NCBI RefSeq assembly: GCF_000974785.1
Contig: NZ_BBWV01000001.1
Location: 1,612,001-1,676,000, forward strand
Direction of reading: 5' to 3'
Origin: Flavihumibacter petaseus NBRC 106054
GTDB lineage: Bacteria > Bacteroidota > Bacteroidia > Chitinophagales > Chitinophagaceae
Length of the DNA: 64,000 nucleotides
The notes under the pieces are model-generated. The model saw nothing but the letters and a program-made list of their open reading frames with translations, was not told the origin of the DNA and searched no databases. The translations under genes and the position numbers were made by a program. Below are positions 52,687 to 64,000 of this stretch, piece by piece; position 1 is the first letter of the stretch, and each line of letters opens with the position of its first letter.

Positions 52687-53520
52687 ATGAAACCAATGAA
52701 AAATAGTCTGAAAATATGGATGGCAATATCAGGGGCAGCTTTCTTGTTTGCTTCCTGCACGCCCGAAAAATACGAACTGGGTAAAGTAACTGCCAAAGAG
52801 GAACTCCAGTACACGATTGAGCCTTCATCAGCGAATCCCAATGATATTGTTTTGACCAGCCTCACGCCCGCTGCTGCTCCGTTGTGGGTAACGCCGTACG
52901 GACAATCCATACGGTTGCAGGACACCATCAATGTGCCGTTCCCCGGAACATACAAATTTGTGTACGGTGTGGAAAGTGCCGGCGGTTTTACCCAGGCGGA
53001 TACCACTGAAGTGGTGGTGAACTCAATCGATCAGAATGCGGTGGACAAGCCCCTGTGGATCAACCTGGCCGGCGGGTTTGGCAAATCGAAAACATGGGTA
53101 CTGGACCTGGATGCCAATGGTGTCAGCAAATATTTCACGTCCCCATTTTACTTTGGCGGTACCGGGTGGGAGTGGGCGCCGAATTTCAAAGATATCGGCT
53201 GGGCGGGCGTATCCGCGGGCGATTATGGTACCATGACATTTGATCTGATGGGTGATGCCAATTTTACGGCCGACAATAAAATGTTTCCTGATTTGTCCGG
53301 CACCGGAAAATTCATGATCTACACGGCGACCAATGAATTGGCAACGGTCGGTGCCCAGGTGCTGCATGACAAGGCGCAGGGCGGAGCGGTTGCCAACTGG
53401 AATGCCAGGATGCTGATCAAGACACTGGATGCCGACCATATGCAACTGATTGCTTTTAAGGATCCCGGCAACTGGCTCATCTACAACTACATCACGCTCG
53501 ACTATTACAATACGCACTAG
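52687..53520 (+). CDS. Surface lipoprotein in SusE position, possible glycan binder
   Basis: 277 residues from ATG 52687 (ATG 52696 possible). The lipobox is FLFASC, then TPEKYELGK. Residues about 25-110 read as a beta-sandwich (VTAKEELQYTIEPSSANPND, ... QADTTEVVV), and the C-terminal domain (PLWINLAGGFGKSKTWVLDL, YFGGTGWEWAPN, ADHMQLIAFKDPGNWLIYNY) has a lipocalin-like beta pattern rich in Trp. Location after SusD, between it and the hydrolases, is that of a surface glycan-binding protein. Binding is inferred. Confidence 0.7.
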   Translation: MKPMKNSLKIWMAISGAAFLFASCTPEKYELGKVTAKEELQYTIEPSSANPNDIVLTSLTPAAAPLWVTPYGQSIRLQDTINVPFPGTYKFVYGVESAGGFTQADTTEVVVNSIDQNAVDKPLWINLAGGFGKSKTWVLDLDANGVSKYFTSPFYFGGTGWEWAPNFKDIGWAGVSAGDYGTMTFDLMGDANFTADNKMFPDLSGTGKFMIYTATNELATVGAQVLHDKAQGGAVANWNARMLIKTLDADHMQLIAFKDPGNWLIYNYITLDYYNTH

Positions 53521-53526
53521 AACATC

Positions 53527-54987
53527 ATGATGTTATCTATGAAAATTGCGCCATCCTTAATGGTGGCTGGCATTGCCGTACTGTTGATTATGGGTTGTAA
53601 GAAAAAGAGCGATCCGGTTGCACCGGAACTCGCGGCTTCTCCTGCTGAGGTACATTTCGCTGCTGAAGGCGGAACAGCAGAGGTGACAGTGACCGGAAAT
53701 GTGCAATGGGCGATCAGTAATCCTGCTTCAACCTGGTTACAGGTAAGCCAGCCTTCGGGAAGTGCCGGCAGTGTTCCGGTAAAGGTAACCGCATCAGCCA
53801 ATGAGACCGGTGCTTCCCGTTCTGCAGTGCTGCAGGTGAATGCTTCCGGTGAACAGCGACGAAACATTACGGTATCGCAGGAATCAACCATTTATCCGAC
53901 CTATAACGGGTCACCCCAGGCACCTGATTCCACCGGGATGGGCACGGCGGTTCAGGTCGCTTCGAAGTTCAGGTTGGGATGGAATATCGGCAACACCCTG
54001 GAAGCCACCGGCGGCGAAACCAGTTGGGGCAATCCCAATATTACGGAGGCGTATGTAAAAGCAGTGAAGCAACTGGGCTTTACCGCCATACGGTTACCCT
54101 GTGCTTGGGATATGCATGTGGACAATAAAACCACGGCACACATTGATCCCAACTGGCTGAACAGGGTAAAGGAAGTGGTTGGCTATTGTGTCAGCAACGA
54201 TATGTATGTGCTGCTGAATATTCACTGGGATGGCGGGTGGCTGGAAAACAATATCAGTAAAGTGAAGCAGGATTCTGTCCGCGCCAAACAAAAGGCATTC
54301 TGGGAACAGATCGCCACCGCGATGCGGGATATTGACGAGCACCTGTTATTTGCCAGCGCCAATGAACCCGCTGCCGATAATGCGGAGGAGATGGCAGTAC
54401 TCACCTCCTATCACCAGGCATTCGTGCAGGCTGTCCGCTCAACAGGCGGAAGAAACAGTCACCGGGTGCTGGTGCTCCAGGGCCCCAGTACTTCAGCAAC
54501 ACTGACCACCGACCTGATGAACACGTTGCCCAAAGATCAAGTGTCCGGACGCCTGATGGTGGAAGTGCATAACTATACACCGTCACAGTTTTGTTTCCTG
54601 AATGAAGACGTGAGCTGGGGCAGGATGGTATACTATTGGGGTCAGGGTCATCATTCCACCATTGAGCCCGACCGTAACCCGACCTACGGAGAAGAAGACG
54701 CCCATATTGCCGACTTCAATAAGATCAAGGTGAAGTTTGTGGATAAGGGTATCCCGGTGATCATGGGTGAATACGGCGCTTACCGCCGGGATGGTTCCAG
54801 CCATATTCCAAAAGAGCTGGACCTGCACCATGCTTCGGTGGACTATTGGATCACTTTTGTAACGAAAGAAGCACTGGCGCGCGGGATAAAGCCCTTTTGG
54901 TGGGATACCGGCGGCGCGCTGGACAGGCGAAACAATATTGTAAAAGATCAGCGAACGATTGATGCGCTCCTGGCAGGGGCGCAATAG
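53527..54987 (+). CDS. GH5-family glycoside hydrolase with BACON domain (lipoprotein)
   Basis: 486 residues (starts at 53527, 53530 or 53539). A lipobox lies at LLIMGCKKK. Residues about 36-118 form a BACON-type domain (VHFAAEGGTAEVTVTGNVQW ... GEQRRNITVSQES). The catalytic part begins FRLGWNIGNTLEATGGETSW, has IRLPCAWDMH, the acid/base in FASANEPAADN (Glu near 280) and the nucleophile in VIMGEYGAYRRDG (Glu near 415). These are GH5 landmarks. It is an endo-acting beta-glucanase or xyloglucanase class. The subfamily cannot be fixed by eye. Confidence 0.88.
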   Translation: MMLSMKIAPSLMVAGIAVLLIMGCKKKSDPVAPELAASPAEVHFAAEGGTAEVTVTGNVQWAISNPASTWLQVSQPSGSAGSVPVKVTASANETGASRSAVLQVNASGEQRRNITVSQESTIYPTYNGSPQAPDSTGMGTAVQVASKFRLGWNIGNTLEATGGETSWGNPNITEAYVKAVKQLGFTAIRLPCAWDMHVDNKTTAHIDPNWLNRVKEVVGYCVSNDMYVLLNIHWDGGWLENNISKVKQDSVRAKQKAFWEQIATAMRDIDEHLLFASANEPAADNAEEMAVLTSYHQAFVQAVRSTGGRNSHRVLVLQGPSTSATLTTDLMNTLPKDQVSGRLMVEVHNYTPSQFCFLNEDVSWGRMVYYWGQGHHSTIEPDRNPTYGEEDAHIADFNKIKVKFVDKGIPVIMGEYGAYRRDGSSHIPKELDLHHASVDYWITFVTKEALARGIKPFWWDTGGALDRRNNIVKDQRTIDALLAGAQ

Positions 54988-55021
54988 TAATCCCGTTTAA
55001 AATTTATCAAAAAGTATCAGG

Positions 55022-57516
<2,495 letters not shown>

Positions 57517-57539
57517 CCCGGCGAAAACGAAATAAAAAA

Positions 57540-59171
57540 ATGAAATCGACTATCATAACAGCAGGATGCCTCCTGTTTTGCCAGGCACTCCTGGCGCAGG
57601 GCAACTATCCGTCACCAGTAACCGAAAATAAGGAAGCGGTTGAGAAAGGAAAATTCAAACCGGAATGGAAATCGTTGCAGGAATATAAAGCGCCGGAATG
57701 GTTTTCGAATGCCAAGTTTGGTATATGGGCCCACTGGGGGCCGCAGTGTCAGCCGGAACAGGGCGACTGGTATGGCCGGTTGATGTATGACCAGGGAAGT
57801 GCACAATACAAGTGGCATTCGGCGCATTATGGCCATCCGTCGAAGGCCGGCTTTAAAGAAGTGATCAACGACTGGAAGGCGCAACACTGGGATCCGGAGA
57901 AACTGGTAGCCCTTTACAAGCGGGCCGGCGCCCAGTATTTCTTTGCCATGGCCAATCACCACGACAATCTTGATTTGTGGGACAGTAAGTACCAGGAATG
58001 GAATTCCGTTCGTGTCGGTCCCGGGAAAGATATTCTTAAAGGCTGGGCTGACGCTGCCAGAAAATACGGGCTTCCCTTTGGATTAAGTGTGCATGCGGCG
58101 CATGCCTGGACCTGGTTTGAAACAGCGCAGCGGTCGGACACCAGCGGACCGCTGGCCGGTGTGCCTTACGATGGAAAACTTACAAAAGCTGATGGTAAGG
58201 GGACATGGTGGGATGGGCTTGATCCTCAGGATTTGTACGCTCAAAACCATGCACCCAGTAAAGGACACGAAAACATTACGAGTTTGTGGAGCCAGTGGGC
58301 CTGGGACAATGGCGCGTCGATCCCTTCGCAACAATACTGCGAAAAGTTTTACAATCGAACCATGGACCTGATCAATCAATACAATCCCGACCTGCTGTAT
58401 TTTGATGATACCGGGCTTCCGCTTTACCCGGTGAGTGATGCCGGTTTAAAGATTGCGGCGCATTACTACAATCATAACATGGCAACGCATAACGGGAAAC
58501 TGGAAGCGGTGTTGTTTGGCAAGGTACTTACCAGTGAACAAAAGAAGTGCCTGGTTTGGGATGTGGAGCGCGGGGCACCGGACGAGATACAGGCTTTACC
58601 CTGGCAAACCTGTTCCTGCATCGGGGAGTGGCACTACGACAGAGCTGTGTATGACCAGGACCGTTACAAATCTGCGGCGACGGTGATCCGTATGCTGGTG
58701 GACATTGTCAGTAAAAACGGCAACCTGTTGCTGAACATCCCGGTTCGCGGCGATGGCTCGATAGATGAAAAAGAGGTAAAAATACTGGAGGACATCACCG
58801 CCTGGATGGATGTCAACAAAGAAAGCATTTTTGATACACATCCCTGGAGGGTTTATGGAGAGGGGCCGGTCGCAGCTGCTGTCAATCCCCTGAGTGGACC
58901 CGGATTTAATGAGGGAAAGGTGAAGTTTTCTGAAAAGGATATTCGTTTTAATCAGAAAGGCAATATACTCTATGCAACCGTGCTTGGTATTCCATCCGGG
59001 GATATACAGATCAAATCGCTGGGTAAAAACAGCGGCGGGTTAAAAATCAGGCGCATAGCCATGCTTGGAAACAAGGAAGCGCTTTCCTGGAAGCAGGAAG
59101 CCGATGCCCTGGTCATAAAAAAGCCAAAAAGAATTTCCAATAATATCGCGGTGGTGTTTAAGATAGAATGA
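57540..59171 (+). CDS. GH29 alpha-L-fucosidase
   Basis: 543 residues, signal peptide MKSTIITAGCLLFCQALLAQ. The family start WFSNAKFGIWAHWGPQCQPE and AQYFFAMANHHDNLDLWDSK are conserved blocks. The nucleophile region NQYNPDLLYFDDTGLPLYPV carries the Asp. CSCIGEWHYDRAVYD and NGNLLLNIPVRGDGSIDE are the C-terminal barrel motifs. It removes alpha-L-fucose. It is the last hydrolase of the locus, 23 nt after the esterase gene. A C-terminal beta-domain (FNEGKVKFSEKDIRFNQKGN) follows. Confidence 0.92.
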   Translation: MKSTIITAGCLLFCQALLAQGNYPSPVTENKEAVEKGKFKPEWKSLQEYKAPEWFSNAKFGIWAHWGPQCQPEQGDWYGRLMYDQGSAQYKWHSAHYGHPSKAGFKEVINDWKAQHWDPEKLVALYKRAGAQYFFAMANHHDNLDLWDSKYQEWNSVRVGPGKDILKGWADAARKYGLPFGLSVHAAHAWTWFETAQRSDTSGPLAGVPYDGKLTKADGKGTWWDGLDPQDLYAQNHAPSKGHENITSLWSQWAWDNGASIPSQQYCEKFYNRTMDLINQYNPDLLYFDDTGLPLYPVSDAGLKIAAHYYNHNMATHNGKLEAVLFGKVLTSEQKKCLVWDVERGAPDEIQALPWQTCSCIGEWHYDRAVYDQDRYKSAATVIRMLVDIVSKNGNLLLNIPVRGDGSIDEKEVKILEDITAWMDVNKESIFDTHPWRVYGEGPVAAAVNPLSGPGFNEGKVKFSEKDIRFNQKGNILYATVLGIPSGDIQIKSLGKNSGGLKIRRIAMLGNKEALSWKQEADALVIKKPKRISNNIAVVFKIE

Positions 59172-59270
59172 AAGTAAGTGATTGGTAACTGTTACCTGTG
59201 ATCCAAAGCAGTACAAATACCCGCCATAGCCCCCAACTACACACTCTGTTTCGGCAAAGCCTCGCGTGAG

Positions 59271-59299
59271 GAAGACCTTTAACGGGCACTAAAGTCTTC
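59271..59299. promoter_or_regulatory. Imperfect inverted repeat before haloperoxidase gene
   Basis: GAAGACCTTTA and TAAAGTCTTC pair with one bulged C, 8 nt apart, 18 nt before the start codon at 59317. It could be an operator or leader stem. Confidence 0.35.
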
Positions 59300-59316
59300 A
59301 TCTCAAATTATTTGCT

Positions 59317-60642
59317 ATGAAACAGAAATTCCTGCTCGTGGTTGCGGTAGTCCTTTTTGCTTGCTTAAGTTGCAGTAAGCATTATGTCCCGGCTCCGGAT
59401 CAAAAATACCCGGCTGATCTGGCCAACGCCTGGATGCAACTGCACATCCGGTTAACCCGATCTACCACCGGCTACAATTCTTTGGTAAGCAACCGTTCGT
59501 TTGGTTACGCGGGCATTACCCTGTATGAATCCCTGGCGCCCGGCATTCCCGGCTCCCGGTCGCTGCTGCCCCAAATTGGCGGAACCGCCGTGACGACTGA
59601 TAAAAACCGTAACGCGTATTATTGGCCGGCAAGCGCAAATGCCGCGATGGCCGCCATCAGCAGGAGTTTTTTTGAATCTACTTCAGACGCCAATAAGGCC
59701 AGCATTGACTCGCTGGAAAATGCCTATTCAGTACAATTTCAATCAGAAGCCGATGTTGATGAAATTCAGAACGCCATAGAATACGGCCGCCAGGTGGCAA
59801 CATCCATTTTCGAATGGTCTAAAACTGATGGCGGGCACCAGGCCTATCTGCATATTACTGACCCCAACATCACGCAGCTCGGGGATGGAACAGGGCACGA
59901 CGGCATATGGATCTCCACCACACTGCCACCCGCCGCCCCGGCGTTACCGGTTCATCCGCACTGGGGCGATAACCGCAGCTTTATCGCCAACATTGCTGTA
60001 TCTACCCAGCCGGGTCCTCCCCTGGCCTATAGCGAAGACCCCAAATCACCCTTCTACGAAATGGTCAACGAATTGTACACCATTTCTTTGTCGCTGTCCC
60101 ACGAAGATTCCACCATTGCCAGGTTTTGGGGCGACCAGCCGGGTAACCTCAATGTGCCGGCACACGCCACCAATATCCTTACCCAACTCATCGTTAACAA
60201 GCACCTGGACCTGGAGTTAGCTGCAGCAGCGTACGCCTTGCATGGTATTGCGTTATACGATGCCAGTATTGCTGCTTTCAAAACAAAATATACCTACAAA
60301 CTGCTTCGGCCCGCCACCTATATCCGCAATGTCATGATGCACCCCGACTGGAACACCGTCATCCCGACACCATCGCATCCTGAATACAGCGCGGCACATG
60401 CGGTGGTGTCTGCTGCCAGCGCAGCAATACTGGAAAAGATCTTTGGCGCGCATTGTTCGTTCACCGACCATACCTACGAAGCCACGTATGGCGCCCGTTC
60501 CTTTAACAGTGTTGCCGACTATGCCAGAGAAGCCGGGCGGTCCAGGTTACTGGCAGGCATACACTATTCGCCTTCCATTGCAGCGGGGTTGGTACAGGGG
60601 AGACTGGTAGGCTACCAGGTGGTGCAGTTGCGCATCCGGTAA
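59317..60642 (+). CDS. Vanadium haloperoxidase/PAP2-like lipoprotein
   Basis: 441 residues with lipobox LFACLSCSKHY. The vanadate-binding pattern of bacterial VHPO/PAP2 homologues is readable: K-x6-RP in KYTYKLLRPATYI, PSHPEYSAAHAVV, and RxxxGxH in SRLLAGIHYSP. The usual Asp after the last His is replaced (HYSPSIAAG), so haloperoxidase activity is uncertain. It stands between the fucosidase and the kinase genes and probably is independent. Such proteins may act as phosphatases on the cell surface. Confidence 0.8.
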   Translation: MKQKFLLVVAVVLFACLSCSKHYVPAPDQKYPADLANAWMQLHIRLTRSTTGYNSLVSNRSFGYAGITLYESLAPGIPGSRSLLPQIGGTAVTTDKNRNAYYWPASANAAMAAISRSFFESTSDANKASIDSLENAYSVQFQSEADVDEIQNAIEYGRQVATSIFEWSKTDGGHQAYLHITDPNITQLGDGTGHDGIWISTTLPPAAPALPVHPHWGDNRSFIANIAVSTQPGPPLAYSEDPKSPFYEMVNELYTISLSLSHEDSTIARFWGDQPGNLNVPAHATNILTQLIVNKHLDLELAAAAYALHGIALYDASIAAFKTKYTYKLLRPATYIRNVMMHPDWNTVIPTPSHPEYSAAHAVVSAASAAILEKIFGAHCSFTDHTYEATYGARSFNSVADYAREAGRSRLLAGIHYSPSIAAGLVQGRLVGYQVVQLRIR

Positions 60643-60708
60643 TCATTGGGTAGAATGCAGTAACTTTCCTGACAGCGTCTGCCTTTTTCAATACCTAAAG
60701 CGCCGACC

Positions 60709-62889
60709 ATGAAGCTGACATGGGTGATAGTATTGGTAGTCATTCCCGGGCTTTCCCATTCCCAAAGGCATACCATCGACAGCCTGGTTACTATTCTGCC
60801 TTCCTTAAAAGACAGCGCCAGGGTGGAATGCTTAAACAAACTGGCACTGGAATATTACAAAAACGCCTTACCCGAAACCTACATCAATGTGCAAACCGAC
60901 AGTGCGCGGGTGTATGCTTCGCAGGCTTACTCGGAAGCTAAAAAAATCGGGTACACCAGGGGCATCGCTAATGCCCTGCAAAACCTGGGGGAAATCGCGC
61001 GGGACAGGAATGACTTTATCACATCAGAAAAATATTATCGCCAGTCCATTCCCCTGTTTGAAACCATACATGCGGAAGACAGGTATAGCCTGGCAAACCT
61101 GCGACTGGGCTGGAGCTTGTTCCGGCAAGGCAAATATGCTGAAGCAAGAGCGGCTTATGAAAAGGCAATGCGGTATTACCTTGTAACCAAGGACGGGGAA
61201 AAGCAATCCATGTTATTACGGATGATCTCCTCCACTTACAGCGCAGCCGGATATTATGACAAGGCGTTTGAAAATACAGCAAAAGCCATCAGGATAACCT
61301 ACCAGATCAGTGATGAGCGGGGCATTATTTCTTCCCCCGAGAATATGGGTAACTTATATAGCGCTGCCGGGGAAAAGGAAACCGCGTTACAGTACTTCAG
61401 GACAGCGGCACAAAATGCAAAGCCGATCAATCCCGTACGGTACAATTACCTGCTGGGCGTCATTGCCAGGTCACAGGATAAACTGGATTCGGCCATCTAT
61501 TATTATGAGAAATCCTATCAATGTGTAGCCAGGATGACCACCGATACCATGATGCGGAAAAGGAGCCGGTACTTTGTCAATGGGCTTACCGGCGGCGTGT
61601 ATTTGCAACAACATAAATACGATGCAGCCATTGAACAGTTTAAAGCCCCTTTACCATTTTTTGAAAAGGGAAATGACAAGGGCAACATCATGTGGATGCT
61701 GGGATCGCTGGCAAAATGTTACCTGGCTAAAAAGGCGTTTGCTACCTCTTTCCAATATGCAAAACAGCTGCTTGCAACAGCCCGGGAAACAGGCGCAAGG
61801 CCTGCAATCAGGGATGCCTACCAACTGTACTGGCAAAACTATGACGGGTTGGGGAAAACAGACAGCGCGTACAAATACAACTTAAAATATTCCGCACTAA
61901 AAGATTCTATTCTGAGTGATGAGTACCGGCGGAATATGGCTTTGGCAGAAATGAAATCGCTGGATGAACAGCAGAAGGCAAAGATCAGTTTATTGCAGAA
62001 AGACCATCAGCTCGATCAACAAAAATTGTCATTACAACAGCAGAAACTGAAAAGTGAATCGCTCCTGCGGTATATCCTGATGGCCATGGCGGGCGCTTTT
62101 ATGTTGATAGGCTTTTTTATTTTTCGTTACATCAACCTTAAACGCAAAAATGAGCAGCAGCAGCTTAAACATGAACTGGAATTGCAGCAACTGGAGAGCA
62201 GAAAAGCAAAACTTGAATTTCAGCAACAGGCTACTGAACTGGAAATGCAGGCCCTCCGGGCACAGATGAACCCGCATTTTATTTTTAATTGCCTCAGCTC
62301 GATCAACCGGTATATACTCATCAATAAAACTGCGGAAGCCTCTGATTATCTTACTAAATTTTCCCGCCTGATCCGGATGGCCCTGCAAAACGCGGAGAAA
62401 CCATTTATTGCACTGGAAACAGACCTGGAAGCACTGCGGCTTTACCTGGACCTGGAACGATTACGGTTTAAAAATGCCTTTAACTACAGCATTACATTTG
62501 TCAATGCGATTGACGCCAACACGGTGTATATTCCGCCGATGCTGATACAGCCTTTTGCAGAAAACGCTATCTGGCATGGACTCATGCACAAAAAGGACAT
62601 CGGCAGCCTGGACATACAGCTTTGTGCAGAAAACAAGACCCTGACCTGTATGATAACAGACAATGGCATCGGGAGAGAAATGGCGTCCGGCTTCAAGAGC
62701 CGCTCCGCGGAGAAAAACAAGTCCATGGGTGTGGGGATTACTACCGGGCGGCTGGCGTTATTGAATAAAGCGGCCCATAAACCGGCTGTTTTTGATATTG
62801 AAGACCTGGTAGACAATATGGGCAATGCCTGCGGCACTAAAGTAATTTTGTCTCTGCCGTTTAAGGAATTGACTGAGGTGGTTTTATAA
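60709..62889 (+). CDS. TPR sensor histidine kinase (LytS-type)
   Basis: 726 residues with signal peptide (MKLTWVIVLVVIPGLSHS). TPR repeats cover about 45-380 (ALQNLGEIARDRND, ALQYFRTAAQN). A coiled-coil (EQQKAKISLLQKDHQLDQQK) leads to a membrane helix at about 447-468 (YILMAMAGAFMLIGFFIFRY). The kinase has the His_kinase motif MNPHFIFNCLSSINRYILIN (phospho-His) and a HATPase tail (ITDNGIGREMASGF). It pairs with the LytTR response regulator that starts 16 nt downstream. Confidence 0.92.
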   Translation: MKLTWVIVLVVIPGLSHSQRHTIDSLVTILPSLKDSARVECLNKLALEYYKNALPETYINVQTDSARVYASQAYSEAKKIGYTRGIANALQNLGEIARDRNDFITSEKYYRQSIPLFETIHAEDRYSLANLRLGWSLFRQGKYAEARAAYEKAMRYYLVTKDGEKQSMLLRMISSTYSAAGYYDKAFENTAKAIRITYQISDERGIISSPENMGNLYSAAGEKETALQYFRTAAQNAKPINPVRYNYLLGVIARSQDKLDSAIYYYEKSYQCVARMTTDTMMRKRSRYFVNGLTGGVYLQQHKYDAAIEQFKAPLPFFEKGNDKGNIMWMLGSLAKCYLAKKAFATSFQYAKQLLATARETGARPAIRDAYQLYWQNYDGLGKTDSAYKYNLKYSALKDSILSDEYRRNMALAEMKSLDEQQKAKISLLQKDHQLDQQKLSLQQQKLKSESLLRYILMAMAGAFMLIGFFIFRYINLKRKNEQQQLKHELELQQLESRKAKLEFQQQATELEMQALRAQMNPHFIFNCLSSINRYILINKTAEASDYLTKFSRLIRMALQNAEKPFIALETDLEALRLYLDLERLRFKNAFNYSITFVNAIDANTVYIPPMLIQPFAENAIWHGLMHKKDIGSLDIQLCAENKTLTCMITDNGIGREMASGFKSRSAEKNKSMGVGITTGRLALLNKAAHKPAVFDIEDLVDNMGNACGTKVILSLPFKELTEVVL

Positions 62890-62905
62890 CCCATAAACCG
62901 ATACA

Positions 62906-63646
62906 ATGATTACTGCTACTATTGTTGATGACGAACCGGATTGTTGTGAATCCCTGGCGGTGTTGCTGGAGCGTTATTGCCCCGAGGTAAAGGTTTTGGA
63001 CATCTGTCATTCCGGCGAAGCGGCGCTGCAGTCGGTTAAAGAGCAGCATCCGCAAATACTTTTCCTGGATATCGAAATGCCCTTTATGAACGGCTTTGAG
63101 CTGCTGGAAAAATTGGGCAACATTGATTTTGAATTAATCTTCACTACGAGCTACGACCAGTATGCCATTAAAGCATTCCGTTTCAGTGCGTTGGATTATT
63201 TGTTGAAACCCGTTGACCGGGAAGAGTTGCAGAAGGCCGTGCAGAAAGCGGTACAGCGGAAAATGCATCCGCTTCCGCAGCAACTGGAAATGCTGTTGCA
63301 GAAATACAAACACCCGGCCATTCCTGTCAATAAGATCGCCATTCCCACCATGGAAGGCTTTCAGTTGCTGGCGGCTGATGCAATTATCAGTTGCGAGTCG
63401 GACAATAATTATACCTGCCTGTTTTTAAAAGATAAGCGGAAGATAGTTGCCTCCCGTACGTTAAAAGAGATGGAAGAGATCCTGGAAGACTATCCGTTTG
63501 TGAGGGTACATCATTCGCATATTGTCAACCTTAACGAAGTGGAGAAATACATCAAAGGCGAAGGTGGTTACGTCATCATGAGTAATGGCGCCACGATCAA
63601 TGTTTCCCGCAGCCGGAAGGAATTGTTGTTAAGAACCTTTCGGTGA
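62906..63646 (+). CDS. LytTR-type response regulator
   Basis: 246 residues. The receiver starts ATIVDDEPDCCESLAVLLER, with phospho-Asp in ILFLDIEMPFMNGFELLEKL (Asp near 54) and the lysine block LDYLLKPVDREELQKAV. The LytTR domain reads IISCESDNNYTCLFLKDKRK, then VRVHHSHIVNLNEVEKYIKG. It is the partner of the kinase upstream. Its target may include LytTR-type repeats, though none was traced near it. Confidence 0.95.
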   Translation: MITATIVDDEPDCCESLAVLLERYCPEVKVLDICHSGEAALQSVKEQHPQILFLDIEMPFMNGFELLEKLGNIDFELIFTTSYDQYAIKAFRFSALDYLLKPVDREELQKAVQKAVQRKMHPLPQQLEMLLQKYKHPAIPVNKIAIPTMEGFQLLAADAIISCESDNNYTCLFLKDKRKIVASRTLKEMEEILEDYPFVRVHHSHIVNLNEVEKYIKGEGGYVIMSNGATINVSRSRKELLLRTFR

Positions 63647-63692
63647 GATAGAATGGGATGTCACTATCTTCACCCTAATTGGAAACTTTCAA

Positions 63693-64000
63693 ATGGCTTA
63701 CGTAATAAAAACACTGTTGGTTAGCAGTGCCATAGTAACACTGATTACATTTGGCGGCTGCACAGAAAATAGAATACTTTGGAATGATGTAAATACATAT
63801 TTTGGTAAGCGTGACTTAACTGGTGACGATATTAGAAAGAAAGTCTCCTTTGAAGCAATCAACTCCATTACTAATGGAGATACAACTAATTTCACGGTGA
63901 AAGTGAGGGATTTTTTTGTGAGATTAGGAAAGTCTCCGAATTATGGTCTTGAAAAGCGTGATAGTTTGATTTATGTCATATTTAACAAGAACGACGAAAT
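63693..64000 (+). CDS. Partial lipoprotein of unknown function
   Basis: ATG 63693 opens MAYVIKTLLVSSAIVTLITF, GGCTENRILW, a lipoprotein signal with Cys after FGG. The next about 80 residues are soluble and charged, with a FTVKVRDFFVRLGKSPNYG stretch. The frame runs off the right edge, so length and family cannot be judged. Confidence 0.6.
   Translation, partial: MAYVIKTLLVSSAIVTLITFGGCTENRILWNDVNTYFGKRDLTGDDIRKKVSFEAINSITNGDTTNFTVKVRDFFVRLGKSPNYGLEKRDSLIYVIFNKNDE

Overview
The window reads as a chromosomal segment of a Bacteroidota, most likely a Chitinophagaceae-type member. The grounds are a SusC/SusD pair driven by a hybrid two-component (HTCC) regulator, several LytTR and LytS-type regulators, a carboxypeptidase-regulatory-domain TonB receptor, a MarR-led carotenoid operon of Bacteroidota layout, TAnnTTTG-type -7 boxes, and frequent weak or absent Shine-Dalgarno sequences. 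No rRNA, tRNA or CRISPR array was recognised.

Region 1 (1-9.1 kb): a DUF2384 antitoxin cut by the left edge, an exported alpha/beta hydrolase, a small beta-barrel protein, an XRE-ImmA/PIN toxin-antitoxin-like pair with a palindromic operator over its promoter, and a transport operon (small membrane protein, TonB receptor, MFS permease, AhpD-like protein).

Region 2 (9.1-26.6 kb): an accessory and defence region that is heavily decayed. Readable remains include a frameshifted phage terminase small subunit, a C5 methyltransferase with both a frameshift and a Cys-to-Ser change at the catalytic position, two phage-type genes recoverable only by joining frames, a C-terminal shard of the beta-barrel gene of region 1, an AraC shard and a DUF4143 ATPase shard. 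Intact or nearly intact elements are a PIN-like DUF4935 protein, a MazG-like plus DUF2075 nuclease/helicase pair, and a three-component ABC (ABC-3C) system whose effector gene carries one in-frame TAG.

Region 3 (26.7-32.5 kb): an AraC/FecR-like pair, then a repeated module of three stand-alone LytTR proteins alternating with two related proteins of unknown function (one with an in-frame TAG), a small hydrophobic peptide and a DUF5675 protein. Matching 20-bp-spaced half-sites upstream of the AraC gene and of the second LytTR gene, and a 22-bp tandem repeat near the first LytTR gene, suggest one local regulatory circuit. This is the best candidate for an undescribed system in the window.

Region 4 (32.9-37.8 kb): an AT-rich island with one very large beta-propeller-like protein, then an ECF sigma factor fused to a membrane segment and a periplasmic domain.

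Region 5 (37.8-43.5 kb): carotenoid locus, with an SDR/DUF2867 gene divergent from marR-crtI-crtB-crtZ-crtY (lycopene cyclase) and a palindrome in the shared promoter region.

Region 6 (43.6-59.2 kb): polysaccharide utilisation locus with HTCC regulator, SusC, SusD, a surface lipoprotein, GH5 with a BACON domain, GH39, a CE1-like esterase and GH29. It would take a plant-type oligosaccharide through SusCD and trim it in the periplasm.

Region 7 (59.3-64 kb): vanadium-haloperoxidase-like lipoprotein, a TPR sensor kinase with its LytTR response regulator, and a lipoprotein cut by the right edge.
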